64,000 nt of DNA from Mojavia pulchra JT2-VF2 (GTDB taxonomy: Bacteria > Cyanobacteriota > Cyanobacteriia > Cyanobacteriales > Nostocaceae). Numbering within the stretch: the stretch's first letter is position 1; every line of letters starts with the position of its first letter. This document shows, piece after piece, positions 47,757 through 56,785 of this stretch. The translations under genes were made by a program, and so were the position numbers. The stretch lies in contig JAHHHN010000004.1 of NCBI GenBank assembly GCA_019359325.1, forward strand, positions 1 through 64,000, in the 5' to 3' direction. The notes under the pieces were generated by a model. That model was not told the DNA's origin, did not search any database, and saw only the letters and a program-made list of their open reading frames with translations.

Positions 47757-47833
47757 ATGGTAGAAATAATGGCTAACCGCTAATTGTGAGAATTTCATCC
47801 GGAGTTTACTCATTTCTTCTAGAACAATTAATT

Positions 47834-47893
47834 GGTAGATGCACCCTGATAACTAACTCTCCTAGTTGGCTAAAACTAACTGGGAGATTTTTT
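47834..47893 (+). ncRNA. nsiR1: NsiR1 copy 5
   Basis: TCCGGA box 47798-47803. Same covarying CTCTCC/GGGAGA stem as copy 4. Its upstream segment is nearly identical to that of copy 6, indicating recent unit duplication. Confidence 0.9.
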
Positions 47894-47970
47894 ATGGTAG
47901 AAATAATGGCTAACCGCTAATTGTGAGAATTTCATCCGGAGTTTACTCATTTCTTCTAGAACAATTAATT

Positions 47971-48028
47971 GGTAGATGCACCCTGATAACTAACTCCCCT
48001 AGTTGGCTAACCCTGACTGGGGTTTTTT
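47971..48028 (+). ncRNA. nsiR1: NsiR1 copy 6
   Basis: TCCGGA box 47935-47940. Promoter like copy 5, but stem CTCCCC/GGGG of the copy 7 type, so it looks like a junction between two duplication blocks. Confidence 0.9.
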
Positions 48029-48100
48029 ATTGTGAGCATTAACACCAACTTAGCGATAATTTTATCCGGATACTAGTGGTTTCTCTAAGAACAATTAATT

Positions 48101-48160
48101 GGTAGATGCACCCTGATAACTAACTCCCCTAGTTGGCTAACCCTGACTGGGGGTTTTTTT
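48101..48160 (+). ncRNA. nsiR1: NsiR1 copy 7
   Basis: TCCGGA box 48065-48070. Consensus body identical to copy 6; terminator CCCCTAGT / ACTGGGGG with T7. Confidence 0.9.
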
Positions 48161-48232
48161 ATTATGAGCATTAACACCAACTTAGTGATAATTTTATCCG
48201 GATACTAGTGGTTTCTCTAAGAACAATTAATT

Positions 48233-48290
48233 GGTAGATACACCCTGATAACTAACTCCCCTAGTTGGCTGCCACCACTAGGGGTTTTTT
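48233..48290 (+). ncRNA. nsiR1: NsiR1 copy 8
   Basis: TCCGGA box 48197-48202. The conserved GATGCACC reads GATACACC. The terminator is a perfect 8-bp stem CCCCTAGT / ACTAGGGG with T6, differing from its neighbours. Confidence 0.88.
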
Positions 48291-48365
48291 CTAGTTGGCA
48301 ATTAGCCATCCCCCTGCATGATAATTTCATCCGGATACTAGTGGTTTCTCTAAGAACAATTAATT

Positions 48366-48425
48366 GGTAGATGCACCCTGATAACTAACTCTCCTAGTGG
48401 GCTTATCCTACTAGGGGTTTTTTTT
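48366..48425 (+). ncRNA. nsiR1: NsiR1 copy 9
   Basis: TCCGGA box 48330-48335. Terminator TCCTAGT / ACTAGGGG with one G-U pair and T8. Body consensus. Confidence 0.9.
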
Positions 48426-48499
48426 ATTTTTAAAGAAACTACAACCCTGCTTATACAAATTTATCCGGAGGATTGTGCCTAAGCTGGGAAAACTTAATT

Positions 48500-48557
48500 G
48501 GTAGATGCACCCTGATAACTAACTCCCCTAGTAGGCTAGCCCTACTGGGGATTTTTT
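48500..48557 (+). ncRNA. nsiR1: NsiR1 copy 10
   Basis: TCCGGA box 48464-48469; the promoter spacer differs from other copies (AAGCTGGGAAAACTTAATT). Terminator CCCCTAGTAGG / CCTACTGGGG, the longest stem, with T6. Last unit of the array. Confidence 0.9.
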
Positions 48558-48950
48558 GAGGAGATCGTTTGCTTATTAAGTTGTCTACTGGTAGATAATT
48601 AGGGTAATATTCTAACGTATTTAACCGAGTTACTGCCAGTTTTTCTGTCACTGCTCACAATATTGTTGCTTTGCAGGAGCTAATTTATAGAGTAATGGTT
48701 AAGTGAGTCTATCTTATCATTATTTTCTTGTAGCTCTCTATATCATTCTCTGAGTCACTGCCACTATTGTATAAGCTAGAAAGCAGGCGCTAGGATGATT
48801 TCAGTCTTACTTGCAAAAAATTTTAATTTTTTCTAGATTTTTTTTAACACTTACTACTAGATTATAATTTTTCCTGTTCGTCATTATACTAATATTAGTT
48901 AAATTATGTTATAATTACACTCCTGATATTCATAAAGTCGCAAAAGTCAG
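48558..48950. other. intergenic region after the nsiR1 array
   Basis: AT-rich, about 390 bp. It should hold the promoter of the thioredoxin-like gene and may hold a distal hetF promoter on the other strand. No motif was assigned; the minus-strand frame 48451-48651 overlaps copy 10 and is rejected. Confidence 0.5.
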
Positions 48951-49274
48951 ATGAATTTAGCGGTAATTAAGTTCTCTTCAGAAGAATGCGGCATTTGCCA
49001 CAAAATGTCGTTTTATGACAAAAAAGTGGCTGAGGAACTAGGTTTGCAATTTATTGACGTAAAAATGCAAGATACGGCTACTTATCGCAAGTACCGCAAG
49101 ATTTTATTGACCCAGTACCCCGACAAATCCGAAATGGGATGGCCTACTTACATTATCTGCGATTCTCCAGAGGGAGAATTTCAGATTATGGGTGAAGTCA
49201 AAGGTGGTCATCCCAAAGGTGAGTTCAGAAGTCGCCTACAAGAAGTTCTCAACTCCACAGCTAGTCAGAACTAA
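48951..49274 (+). CDS. thioredoxin-like protein
   Basis: A 107-aa cytoplasmic protein with a thioredoxin-type active site CGIC (C13-x2-C16) at the expected distance from the N terminus, a beta strand VIKFSSEE before it, and the cis-proline region GWPTYI near residue 64. It should exchange thiols with an unknown target. The active-site dipeptide GI differs from the classical GP, so the redox potential may differ. The 3' end overlaps the convergent gene by 14 bp. Confidence 0.85.
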   Translation: MNLAVIKFSSEECGICHKMSFYDKKVAEELGLQFIDVKMQDTATYRKYRKILLTQYPDKSEMGWPTYIICDSPEGEFQIMGEVKGGHPKGEFRSRLQEVLNSTASQN

Positions 49275-49503
49275 TTACTTCAAAAGATTTTACTTCCAGA
49301 ACAGGGCCAATCATGGCAGTAGTCATGATGTCTTCACGCACCTGTCCAGTAACCTTTGCTTTTTGCCCTGTTTTGAGTAGCTTGCTGTCCGCACCTTTAA
49401 GGATTTCGTAGGTAACACCCTCATCTGTAACTAAGGCCCAAGCGCCAATACCAATATCGCGGCGTTGGATAGTACCTGTCACTTTAATGCTCATATCATT
49501 CAA
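49261..49503 (-). CDS. small OB-fold-like conserved hypothetical protein
   Basis: An 80-aa protein predicted to be all beta (KVTGTIQRRDIGIGAWALVTDEG, then TYEILKG, KAKVTGQVRED, VLEVKSFEVI), similar to small OB-fold domains such as DUF5818. No catalytic residues are evident. The function is unknown. It precedes the subtilase gene (76 bp gap) on the same strand in the reverse sense, i.e. it lies downstream of the subtilase. Confidence 0.65.
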   Translation of the reverse strand: MNDMSIKVTGTIQRRDIGIGAWALVTDEGVTYEILKGADSKLLKTGQKAKVTGQVREDIMTTAMIGPVLEVKSFEVISSD

Positions 49504-49579
49504 AGTCCTTAGTCTTGAATTTTGGCTTAGGTGTAGAAGGAAAAAGGAATGAGATCCCTTTTCCTTGTTCCTAATTTAT

Positions 49580-51430
49580 TTATGCTGCTTGACTTTCGTT
49601 TTTCAATGCTAAACGAGCCAGCCCATAACATAGTAGAGCATTGAGAATCAGGAAGACACGAGCCAAGTGATTACTTCCCAATCCCCAAAGTGTAGGGTCG
49701 TAAACTGCACTCACCGTCAAGCAAGCAGCTACACCAAGGGTTGAACCAATTGCAAACCATTTTCCACTAGGATGCCCCAGCAGTAATGCTATGAGAATAA
49801 TAGGAATCAGTACGCTAGCAAATAAGGGATTTAAAGCATCTGTCCCTTGGAGGGTGTTGCCAAGTTCGGGAATGGAACTACCTAAAAGCCGGAAAGGCCA
49901 TTGGGGAAGGTCAAAGATATAAATTCCCTTGAGGAAAAATAACCCAGAACTGCCAGCAATTAAACCACTTGATAAAGACCAAGTCCAAGTGAAGGGAAAG
50001 TAAACTCTTAAAAACCAAGCTAGCAGATAGGAACCTACTACCATTAAAACCTTAGGCAACAGCGCCACAGCACCGCCATCAATCCAAAATCCAGGGTTGA
50101 GGTAACCGTTATCCCGTAACCAACGGAAGAAATCGGAGAAACTGATTTGACCCTCAGTAGCGAGTTTGACCGCTGCCTCAGCATTTAGTTGTCCAGCACC
50201 ATAGTAATTCAAACCATCATCTTGAATCACTCGTGATGACTGTTTAAGAACTTTCAAAACTTCATCGGGATCTGTAACTCCTTTAGCTTTGATTAATGCT
50301 GCAACACCCGCAACGTGGGGGGAAGCCATACTTGTACCTTGGAAACCAAGAAACACTCCTTCACCCTTTTCGTTAATTGTCTCTTGCAAAATCTTTCCAG
50401 CTTCACTACCACCAGGGGCAGAGATATCTATACCAGCACCAAAGTTAGAATAAGGCGCTTTTTCGCCATCTGGCCCAAAGGACGAAACACCGATTACATG
50501 GGGATAACGGGCTGGATAGCTTGCCCCATTAGCGTTTTCGTTGCCAGCCGCTGCAACTATGACTACACCTTTTCTGTGGGCATAGTCAATCGCTTGCTTC
50601 ATCAACTGGCTTTCACCGCCACCGCCCAAGCTCATATTAATTACATCTGCGCCTTTATCAGCGGCAAACTTAATAGCTTCGGCAATATCGGCAACGGTAC
50701 CACCACCATACGCACTCAGCACTTTTAATGGCATGAGATTGGCTTCGTAAGCAATTCCAGCTACGCCATATTTGTTATTGGTGGCTTGGGCGATAGTACC
50801 CGCAACATGGGTACCGTGTCCGTTATCATCTGTAGCTTCTTCGCGATCATTAACAAAATCATAGCCTTTGACGAATTTTGTCTCATACAAGTCGCGCACA
50901 CGAGTAATACCAGTGTCAATCACTGCTACTGTCACGCCACTGCCTTTGGTTTGACTCCATGCGCCTTCAACACCGATTTTGTGCAAGTTCCACTGCTTGC
51001 TGTAATATTGGTCGTTGGGGCCAATTAAAGAGGGGCTTGCTTCTTCATCATCTGTAGGTCGCAAAAATTCTCCTAACCAAGCGGCTTCACCTGGTTGCGG
51101 AATTTTTTTGTAAATATAATTTGGCTCAATAAATTCTGTAACTGACTTGAATTGCGATTTTTGCAGTTCTTTCAATCGCTGGCGATCGCCTTTGATAATA
51201 TAAACATTATCTTTTGCCGAAAATTTATTATCCAATTGGGGTGTAACGTTGTATTGTTGAGCGATCGCTTGCAACTCCTGCTGCACCACCTTAGCAGGAA
51301 TATCTTCTCGAAAATCAAGCAGAATCGTCTCAAATTCTCCTTTAGCTGCCAGTCCTTGAAAATTCATGAAAGCAAACACAGCAGCCCCCAGCCCAATGAC
51401 AAACAAGCAAAATAATATAAGTTTTCTCAT
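49580..51430 (-). CDS. subtilisin-family (S8) serine protease with C-terminal membrane domain
   Basis: A 616-aa protein. Residues 1-25 are a signal/anchor helix (LILFCLFVIGLGAAVFAF), residues about 30-105 an I9-like propeptide, and the S8 triad is D172 (VIDTGIT), H205 (NGHGTHVAG) and S367 (GTSMASPHVAG). After about residue 445 come several hydrophobic helices (about 455-610) ending in a charged tail, so the protease is probably tethered to the membrane with the catalytic domain outside. Its targets are unknown. Confidence 0.92.
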   Translation of the reverse strand: MRKLILFCLFVIGLGAAVFAFMNFQGLAAKGEFETILLDFREDIPAKVVQQELQAIAQQYNVTPQLDNKFSAKDNVYIIKGDRQRLKELQKSQFKSVTEFIEPNYIYKKIPQPGEAAWLGEFLRPTDDEEASPSLIGPNDQYYSKQWNLHKIGVEGAWSQTKGSGVTVAVIDTGITRVRDLYETKFVKGYDFVNDREEATDDNGHGTHVAGTIAQATNNKYGVAGIAYEANLMPLKVLSAYGGGTVADIAEAIKFAADKGADVINMSLGGGGESQLMKQAIDYAHRKGVVIVAAAGNENANGASYPARYPHVIGVSSFGPDGEKAPYSNFGAGIDISAPGGSEAGKILQETINEKGEGVFLGFQGTSMASPHVAGVAALIKAKGVTDPDEVLKVLKQSSRVIQDDGLNYYGAGQLNAEAAVKLATEGQISFSDFFRWLRDNGYLNPGFWIDGGAVALLPKVLMVVGSYLLAWFLRVYFPFTWTWSLSSGLIAGSSGLFFLKGIYIFDLPQWPFRLLGSSIPELGNTLQGTDALNPLFASVLIPIILIALLLGHPSGKWFAIGSTLGVAACLTVSAVYDPTLWGLGSNHLARVFLILNALLCYGLARLALKNESQAA

Positions 51431-51547
51431 ATAAATTCATCACCGCTTTTTGCCAGTTGCTCACTAACATAACTTATCTCAGTCCCTTGTTGGTGTATTT
51501 TGCACTTTAGTTAAAACTTTTACTCAAGACGCAGGACTGTTTAAACA

Positions 51548-51985
51548 ATGGAACGTGGTCTTTTATGGTTACCCCTGTTAGCAATGTTTTTCTGGTTGGC
51601 TTGGCAAGGCTCAAAGGAGTATCAAAAAGTTGAAGCTTATCGTGCCTGGGCAGAGCAATTTGAACGAGCTAAGTATGATATCTATGCAGTATTGGGGCAA
51701 AAAGGTAACAATATAACTTGGGGAAAACCTACTCCCAAAGGCCCGATTAAACTTAAAACCTTTTCTTTACTTGATGTACGACAAGTAACCCTTTTGGTAG
51801 ATGACAAAGTAGTTGGAGTAGAAACACCACCAGAGAAAGGCCGAAAAATTGAGTTAGAATTTCTATTTTCCGAATCTGCTAACTCAGTGCGGATTCCATT
51901 TACAGAAATCCCTTTAGCAGCAGAATGGGGCAAGTATTTGCAAGGAGCACTACAAACCTCGCACTTTGGAAATAATGATTCCTAA
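51548..51985 (+). CDS. conserved hypothetical membrane-anchored protein
   Basis: A 145-aa protein. An N-terminal hydrophobic helix (LLWLPLLAMFFWLAWQG, about 4-20) would anchor a small mixed alpha/beta soluble domain (FSLLDVRQVTLLVDDKVVGV). I do not recognise a family. It is divergent from the subtilase gene with a 117-bp gap. A strong hairpin follows at 52006-52048. Confidence 0.65.
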   Translation: MERGLLWLPLLAMFFWLAWQGSKEYQKVEAYRAWAEQFERAKYDIYAVLGQKGNNITWGKPTPKGPIKLKTFSLLDVRQVTLLVDDKVVGVETPPEKGRKIELEFLFSESANSVRIPFTEIPLAAEWGKYLQGALQTSHFGNNDS

Positions 51986-52005
51986 TTGCTGAGTTGAACA
52001 TAAGG

Positions 52006-52048
52006 CAGCCCCGATGAAAAATTTTCATCATGCATGAACAAGGGGCTG
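52006..52048 (+). terminator. two-part hairpin after 51548-51985
   Basis: CAGCCCC (52006-52012) pairs with GGGGCTG (52042-52048); inside, GATGAAAA (52013-52020) pairs with TTTTCATC (52022-52029). There is no long U-run. Confidence 0.6.
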
Positions 52049-52119
52049 GGAACTGGTGATTAGGAACTTGAAAAATCGACCCAGCAAATAGATTAATTGG
52101 AAAGTGAAGCACTTGACTT

Positions 52120-52950
52120 ATGAATGTTACAACATCAAGCACGCCTGTTGCTTTAACCATTGCTGGCTCAGATAGTGGTGGTGGTGCGGGAATTCAAACT
52201 GATTTACGCACCTTTGCTTTTCACTGTGTTCATGGCACTAGCGCCATCACCTGCATCACAGCACAAAATACTTTGGGGGTAAAGCGAGTTGACGCCATAC
52301 CAACTGAGGCTGTAGTGGCACAAATTCAAGCAGTAGTTGAGGATATCGGCGTGCAAGCAGCGAAAACAGGAATGTTACTCAATCAAGAAATTATCTTGGC
52401 TGTTGCTCAACAAGTAGAAGCTTTAAAAATCAATAACCTAGTAGTAGATCCAGTAATGGTGTCACGCACAGGGGCACAATTGATTGATGATAACGCCGTG
52501 CGGACTCTTTGTGATGCTTTGATTCCTCAAGCAACTATTGTCACACCAAACCGTTATGAGGCTCAAATTTTGAGTGGTTTGCAGATTGATTCTCTTGAGG
52601 ATATGCAAACAGCCGCTCAAATCATTCACAGGAATTTAGGTGTAAAAGCTGTTTTAGTCAAGGGAGGAGGTATGCAGGGGAGTTCGCGTGGTGTTGATAT
52701 CTGGTTTGATGGACAAAAGTTTGAAACTTTAACAACCAAGCTAGTAGATACCAAAAATACTCATGGTACTGGTTGTACTCTATCGGCGGCGATCGCTGCT
52801 AATCTAGCGCAAGGAAGAGACTTATTAACAGCAGTGCAGCAGGCAAAAGAATATGTTACAACTGCACTCACTTACGCTCTAGAAATTGGCAAAGGTCAAG
52901 GCCCTGTGGGACACTTCTTCCCCTTGCTACAGAATAAACCTATTGGTTAA
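52120..52950 (+). CDS. thiD: hydroxymethylpyrimidine/phosphomethylpyrimidine kinase
   Basis: A 276-aa ribokinase-fold enzyme of thiamine synthesis that phosphorylates HMP and HMP-P. The N-terminal ALTIAGSDSGGGAGIQTDL binds substrate, VVDPVMVSRTG is mid-protein, and the C-terminal anion hole is NTHGTGCTLSAAIAANLA with the catalytic Asp/Cys region. There is no ThiE fusion. No TPP riboswitch was seen in the 134-bp upstream gap. Confidence 0.96.
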   Translation: MNVTTSSTPVALTIAGSDSGGGAGIQTDLRTFAFHCVHGTSAITCITAQNTLGVKRVDAIPTEAVVAQIQAVVEDIGVQAAKTGMLLNQEIILAVAQQVEALKINNLVVDPVMVSRTGAQLIDDNAVRTLCDALIPQATIVTPNRYEAQILSGLQIDSLEDMQTAAQIIHRNLGVKAVLVKGGGMQGSSRGVDIWFDGQKFETLTTKLVDTKNTHGTGCTLSAAIAANLAQGRDLLTAVQQAKEYVTTALTYALEIGKGQGPVGHFFPLLQNKPIG

Positions 52951-53182
52951 GTAGCTAATTGCTAGTGGTTATATACTTATACCACTGCCTTTTAACGAAC
53001 ATAGCAATGTATTTTTCAAGCTAAGTATATATATTTAAGTGCGACTGTAAATAAAAAATCTTTGCCCTGTGAGCATTTTTCGATTATTCTTGGGCATAGT
53101 TTAAGCATACTTTTAGTGTCGAATATCTTTAATAGTCTCTCCAAAACTTTCAAATACTTTGATTTTTGTTACCTAGCCACCC

Positions 53183-53800
53183 ATGCGAACAACCACAGCT
53201 TCAGTTCACAAAAAGCCACCTACGCCAGCCGCTCCAGCTTATCCTCCCTCTGTACCACTTTCTGTATACCGGGAATTAGCAATAGAGTTGCAAACAGCAC
53301 AGGCAAAGTTAGATGCACTCACTGCTAAAAATCAGCAGCTAGCCCAAGAAAATCAGCTGCTGCGGCAAGAAATTACCAAAGTCATTCAGTCTTTTTCACA
53401 TTTGCAAAAGTTGGTGGGTCTTAATACTACACCTACTACATCAAGCGATCGCCAAGTGCCCCATACTTCCCCTAATACGAAAAGTGCAGTTCAGCATCCA
53501 GCCGCAGATATACGTCCACGTCAGCAAGTCCCTCGTCCGCGTCCATCTAGCGCTCCTGAAGTTCCGAATAGCAAAAGTTCTCGCTCCAACTTTTCTGTGC
53601 CTGTAGCGGAAATGATGTCTCCAATGCCACAACCAGTATTTATAGAAGAGCAGGAAGTCAAATATTATCGCCCTACTAAGCCAGAAGCCAAGGAAGTAAG
53701 TGGTTGGTGGTTAGTAATTACCATCTTGTTAATTATGCTGACTGCTTTTAGTGCTGGGTATTTGATTGTGCGTCCCCTGTTTGAACATCAAAGTCGCTAG
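53183..53800 (+). CDS. coiled-coil protein with C-terminal membrane anchor
   Basis: A 205-aa protein: N-terminal Pro-rich segment, a coiled coil (about 28-72, LAIELQTAQAKLDALTAKNQ), a disordered Ser/Pro/Arg-rich middle and a single C-terminal transmembrane helix (about 174-196, WWLVITILLIMLTAFSAGYLIV) with a short tail. Such tail-anchored proteins often bridge membranes and cytoplasmic complexes. I do not recognise the family. Lies upstream of glnB on the same strand with a 355-bp gap. Confidence 0.65.
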   Translation: MRTTTASVHKKPPTPAAPAYPPSVPLSVYRELAIELQTAQAKLDALTAKNQQLAQENQLLRQEITKVIQSFSHLQKLVGLNTTPTTSSDRQVPHTSPNTKSAVQHPAADIRPRQQVPRPRPSSAPEVPNSKSSRSNFSVPVAEMMSPMPQPVFIEEQEVKYYRPTKPEAKEVSGWWLVITILLIMLTAFSAGYLIVRPLFEHQSR

Positions 53801-54492
<692 letters not shown>

Positions 54493-54494
<2 letters not shown>

Positions 54495-54517
54495 GTGCTG
54501 AGTGCTGAGTGCTGAAT
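54493..54517. repeat. GAGTGCT heptamer repeat after glnB
   Basis: Three tandem AGTGCTG heptamers start at the glnB stop codon. Complementary heptamers occur at 54677-54708 so the two tracts could pair. Confidence 0.8.
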
Positions 54518-54676
54518 AGCAAGAAAGAAAAGTTATTGAGTAAAGTTTTGGGTTTGTACCAAATGCTAAATGTCTTGATATAGCGTGGTGATGAAATGAA
54601 GAAATGGTGACAAATTATCTCTTCAGGCTGACTTACTCAAAACTTGTTCCCTAACTAACTCTAAAACTTTCTTCTA

Positions 54677-54708
54677 ACTCATAACTCAGGACTCAGGACT
54701 CAGCACTG
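54677..54708. repeat. AGGACTC heptamer repeat running into the rdgB 3' end
   Basis: Four heptamer-like units (CATAACT, CAGGACT, CAGGACT, CAGCACT) overlap the last nine codons of rdgB. Confidence 0.8.
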
Positions 54709-55273
54709 TATCAAGTTGGGGTAGTAAAGCTGTAAAAGCTCTACCTCGATGGCTAATCGACCGCTTCAACTCTGGTGACATCTCAGCAAAGGTCAGTTGC
54801 TTTTGTGGAACATAAAAAATCGGGTCGTAGCCAAAACCACCATGACCACGGGGTGCATGGAGAATTTCACCGCGGCAAACACCTTCAGATTGAAGAGCGA
54901 TCGCACCATCAGGACGAGCGATCGCCACTGCACAAGCAAATTGGGCTTGTCGATTTACTTCATTGCCTAGTTCGCGCAATAGCCTAGCAATACGTTCTGC
55001 ATCAGTTTTGCCATAGCGTGCAGAATAAACCCCTGGTGCGCCATTGAGTGCATCTACTTGCAAGCCAGAATCATCAGCAATTGCCCAGTTTCCCGTTGCT
55101 TGAGCAGTTTGCGATGCTTTGAGACAAGCATTGGCAGCAAAAGTTTCGCCTGTCTCTTCAATTTCTAATTCTTCAGGTTTGAGGGTTAATTCCCAACCAG
55201 AACCAGCCAGGTAAGCTTGCATTTCTCGCAATTTACCTGGATTTCCTGTTGCTACTACTAGTAGTTTAGCCAT
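54686..55273 (-). CDS. rdgB: non-canonical purine NTP pyrophosphatase (RdgB/HAM1)
   Basis: A 195-aa protein. Family motifs are ATGNPGKLREM (substrate binding, residues 8-18), EETGETFAANACLKA (catalytic acidic/metal), IADDSGLQVDAL, and GHGGFGYDPIF. It hydrolyses ITP, dITP and XTP to monophosphates and protects DNA and RNA. The last codons (VLSPES) are encoded by an AGGACTC heptamer repeat, so the C terminus has drifted into repeat DNA without loss of the catalytic core. Confidence 0.95.
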   Translation of the reverse strand: MAKLLVVATGNPGKLREMQAYLAGSGWELTLKPEELEIEETGETFAANACLKASQTAQATGNWAIADDSGLQVDALNGAPGVYSARYGKTDAERIARLLRELGNEVNRQAQFACAVAIARPDGAIALQSEGVCRGEILHAPRGHGGFGYDPIFYVPQKQLTFAEMSPELKRSISHRGRAFTALLPQLDTVLSPES

Positions 55274-55276
55274 GTA

Positions 55277-55345
55277 TCAATTGTGAGTTGTCAGTTAACA
55301 GTTAACAGTTAAAAATCATAAGTGACAACCGATAACCGTTAACTA
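55277..55345. repeat. CAGTTAA heptamer repeat with inverted copy
   Basis: Tandem CAGTTAA units (55294-55314) and an approximately inverted GTTAAC/CGGTTAT section (55325-55341) fill the gap between rdgB and the phosphohexomutase gene. Confidence 0.7.
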
Positions 55346-55348
55346 ATT

Positions 55349-56785
55349 TTATTCTGCCCAATGTTTAGCCCACGCCAGAGTTTGATGCACCTGATCGAGT
55401 GTAGAAGCTTCGCAGTAGAGGCGTAAAACTGGTTCAGTGCCGCTAAACCGAATCATTAACCAACTGCTATCAGCTAGACGGAATTTGTAGCCGTCAATTG
55501 TCTGGCAATCAATCACGGCTTTTCCAGCAATTTCAGTTAAGGGTTGGGTTTGTAGTTGTTGCAAAAGACGCGATCGCACTTCCATGCTTGCTAAGGGTAA
55601 ATCAATGCGATCGTATGCTGAGTTGAAACTCGTTTGCTTCTGCAACTGGCGGTAATATTCGCCTAAATCTAGCCCAGATTCCACAATTGCTTCTAGCACG
55701 TACAATGCTGACAGCAGTGCATCTCGTTCGGGAATATGACTACCATAGCCAATTCCTCCCGACTCTTCGCCTCCTAATAAAACTTCTGCTGCTAGCATTC
55801 TGTCAGCAATGTATTTGTAACCCACTGGGGTTTCAAACACTGACAAGTTATGTAGTGCTGCAACACGGGGAATTAAGTCGGAACCACTTACAGTTTTGAC
55901 GATTTCACCCTTAAAGTTGCGTCGTAAGGTCAAGTGGTCAATTAAGATTGGGATTAAGACTTGGGAACTCAAGAAGTTAGCTTCTCCATCGACTGCTGCT
56001 ATGCGATCGCAGTCTCCGTCAAATACCAACCCTACCGCTAAACCTGTGTGGTTTGTTTCTCGGTTAGTTCGGATGACTTCAAATAGATGTGAAAGGTATT
56101 TAGGCAATGGTTCCGGCGCACCGCCACCAAACAGAGGATCGCGATCGCTGTTGATTTCTTTTACCTGATCACCTAATAGTCTTGCTAATCCGCTAGCAGC
56201 AGCACCATGCATGACATCGGCAAATACGGTTAGTTTCCTAGAAGCGATCGCCTCCCGAATCTTGGCAATATTAACTTTACCTTCTAAGCCTGCTGTATAA
56301 CTGGGCCAGGGGTCAAACTTTTCTAATTTGCCAGGTGTGCTTGCCTCTGGTACTCCTTCAGGCAACAGCGCTTCTATCTCTTTGGTAACTTCTGGCGATA
56401 CCGATCCTCCAAAATATCCTTTGACTTTTAGTCCCAGATATGCGCCTGGATTATGACTAGCGGTAATTACCAGCGCTCCCAAAGCATTGAGTTGTTTCGC
56501 CGCCCAGCTAAAAGCTGGAGTTGGAGCATAACTTTCGCTTAATAGCACATCAAATCCGATAGCAGTGACAGCATCGGCGACAGCACGAGCAAAGTCTTCC
56601 GCCATAAATCGGCGATCATAACCGACAATAATCTTACGGCTACCCGTTGTTGAAAAATATGTATTATATAATACTTTTGCTGCAACTGGTGCGACCAAGG
56701 CTAGGCGTTCAAAAGTGAACTCATCACCAATCACGCCGCGCCAACCGTCTGTACCAAACTTGATTGAGTTAGTTACAACTGGCAT
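55349..56785 (-). CDS. phosphoglucomutase/phosphomannomutase family protein
   Basis: A 478-aa alpha-D-phosphohexomutase. It has the phosphoserine loop TASHNPG (about 113-119), the metal loop DGDCDR (about 257-262), the sugar loop GGEESGGIG and the C-terminal phosphate-binding RFSGTEPVLRLY. It interconverts hexose 1- and 6-phosphates, supplying glycogen, cell wall or exopolysaccharide. Which sugar (glucose, mannose or glucosamine) cannot be told from these motifs. It lies upstream of rdgB in the same direction, with a repeat-filled gap of 75 bp. Confidence 0.93.
   Translation of the reverse strand: MPVVTNSIKFGTDGWRGVIGDEFTFERLALVAPVAAKVLYNTYFSTTGSRKIIVGYDRRFMAEDFARAVADAVTAIGFDVLLSESYAPTPAFSWAAKQLNALGALVITASHNPGAYLGLKVKGYFGGSVSPEVTKEIEALLPEGVPEASTPGKLEKFDPWPSYTAGLEGKVNIAKIREAIASRKLTVFADVMHGAAASGLARLLGDQVKEINSDRDPLFGGGAPEPLPKYLSHLFEVIRTNRETNHTGLAVGLVFDGDCDRIAAVDGEANFLSSQVLIPILIDHLTLRRNFKGEIVKTVSGSDLIPRVAALHNLSVFETPVGYKYIADRMLAAEVLLGGEESGGIGYGSHIPERDALLSALYVLEAIVESGLDLGEYYRQLQKQTSFNSAYDRIDLPLASMEVRSRLLQQLQTQPLTEIAGKAVIDCQTIDGYKFRLADSSWLMIRFSGTEPVLRLYCEASTLDQVHQTLAWAKHWAE

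Larger units (their letters stand above)
47275..48557 (+). repeat. nsiR1: nsiR1 tandem array, ten units
   Basis: Ten plus-strand units with periods of 130-138 bp (TCCGGA starts at 47275, 47526, 47660, 47798, 47935, 48065, 48197, 48330, 48464; one decayed unit lies between the first two). Each unit has a TCCGGA box, a conserved ACAATTAATT segment, the RNA start and a terminator. The array is upstream of and divergent to hetF. In Anabaena PCC 7120 the NsiR1 small RNA (nitrogen-stress-induced) is encoded by a tandem array at the same place, and it requires HetR. Confidence 0.93.

Noticed and set aside
47275-48557. Possibility that the repeat array is a CRISPR
   Set aside because: The units include promoter boxes and intrinsic terminators, the unique parts are not of uniform size, and no cas gene is nearby.
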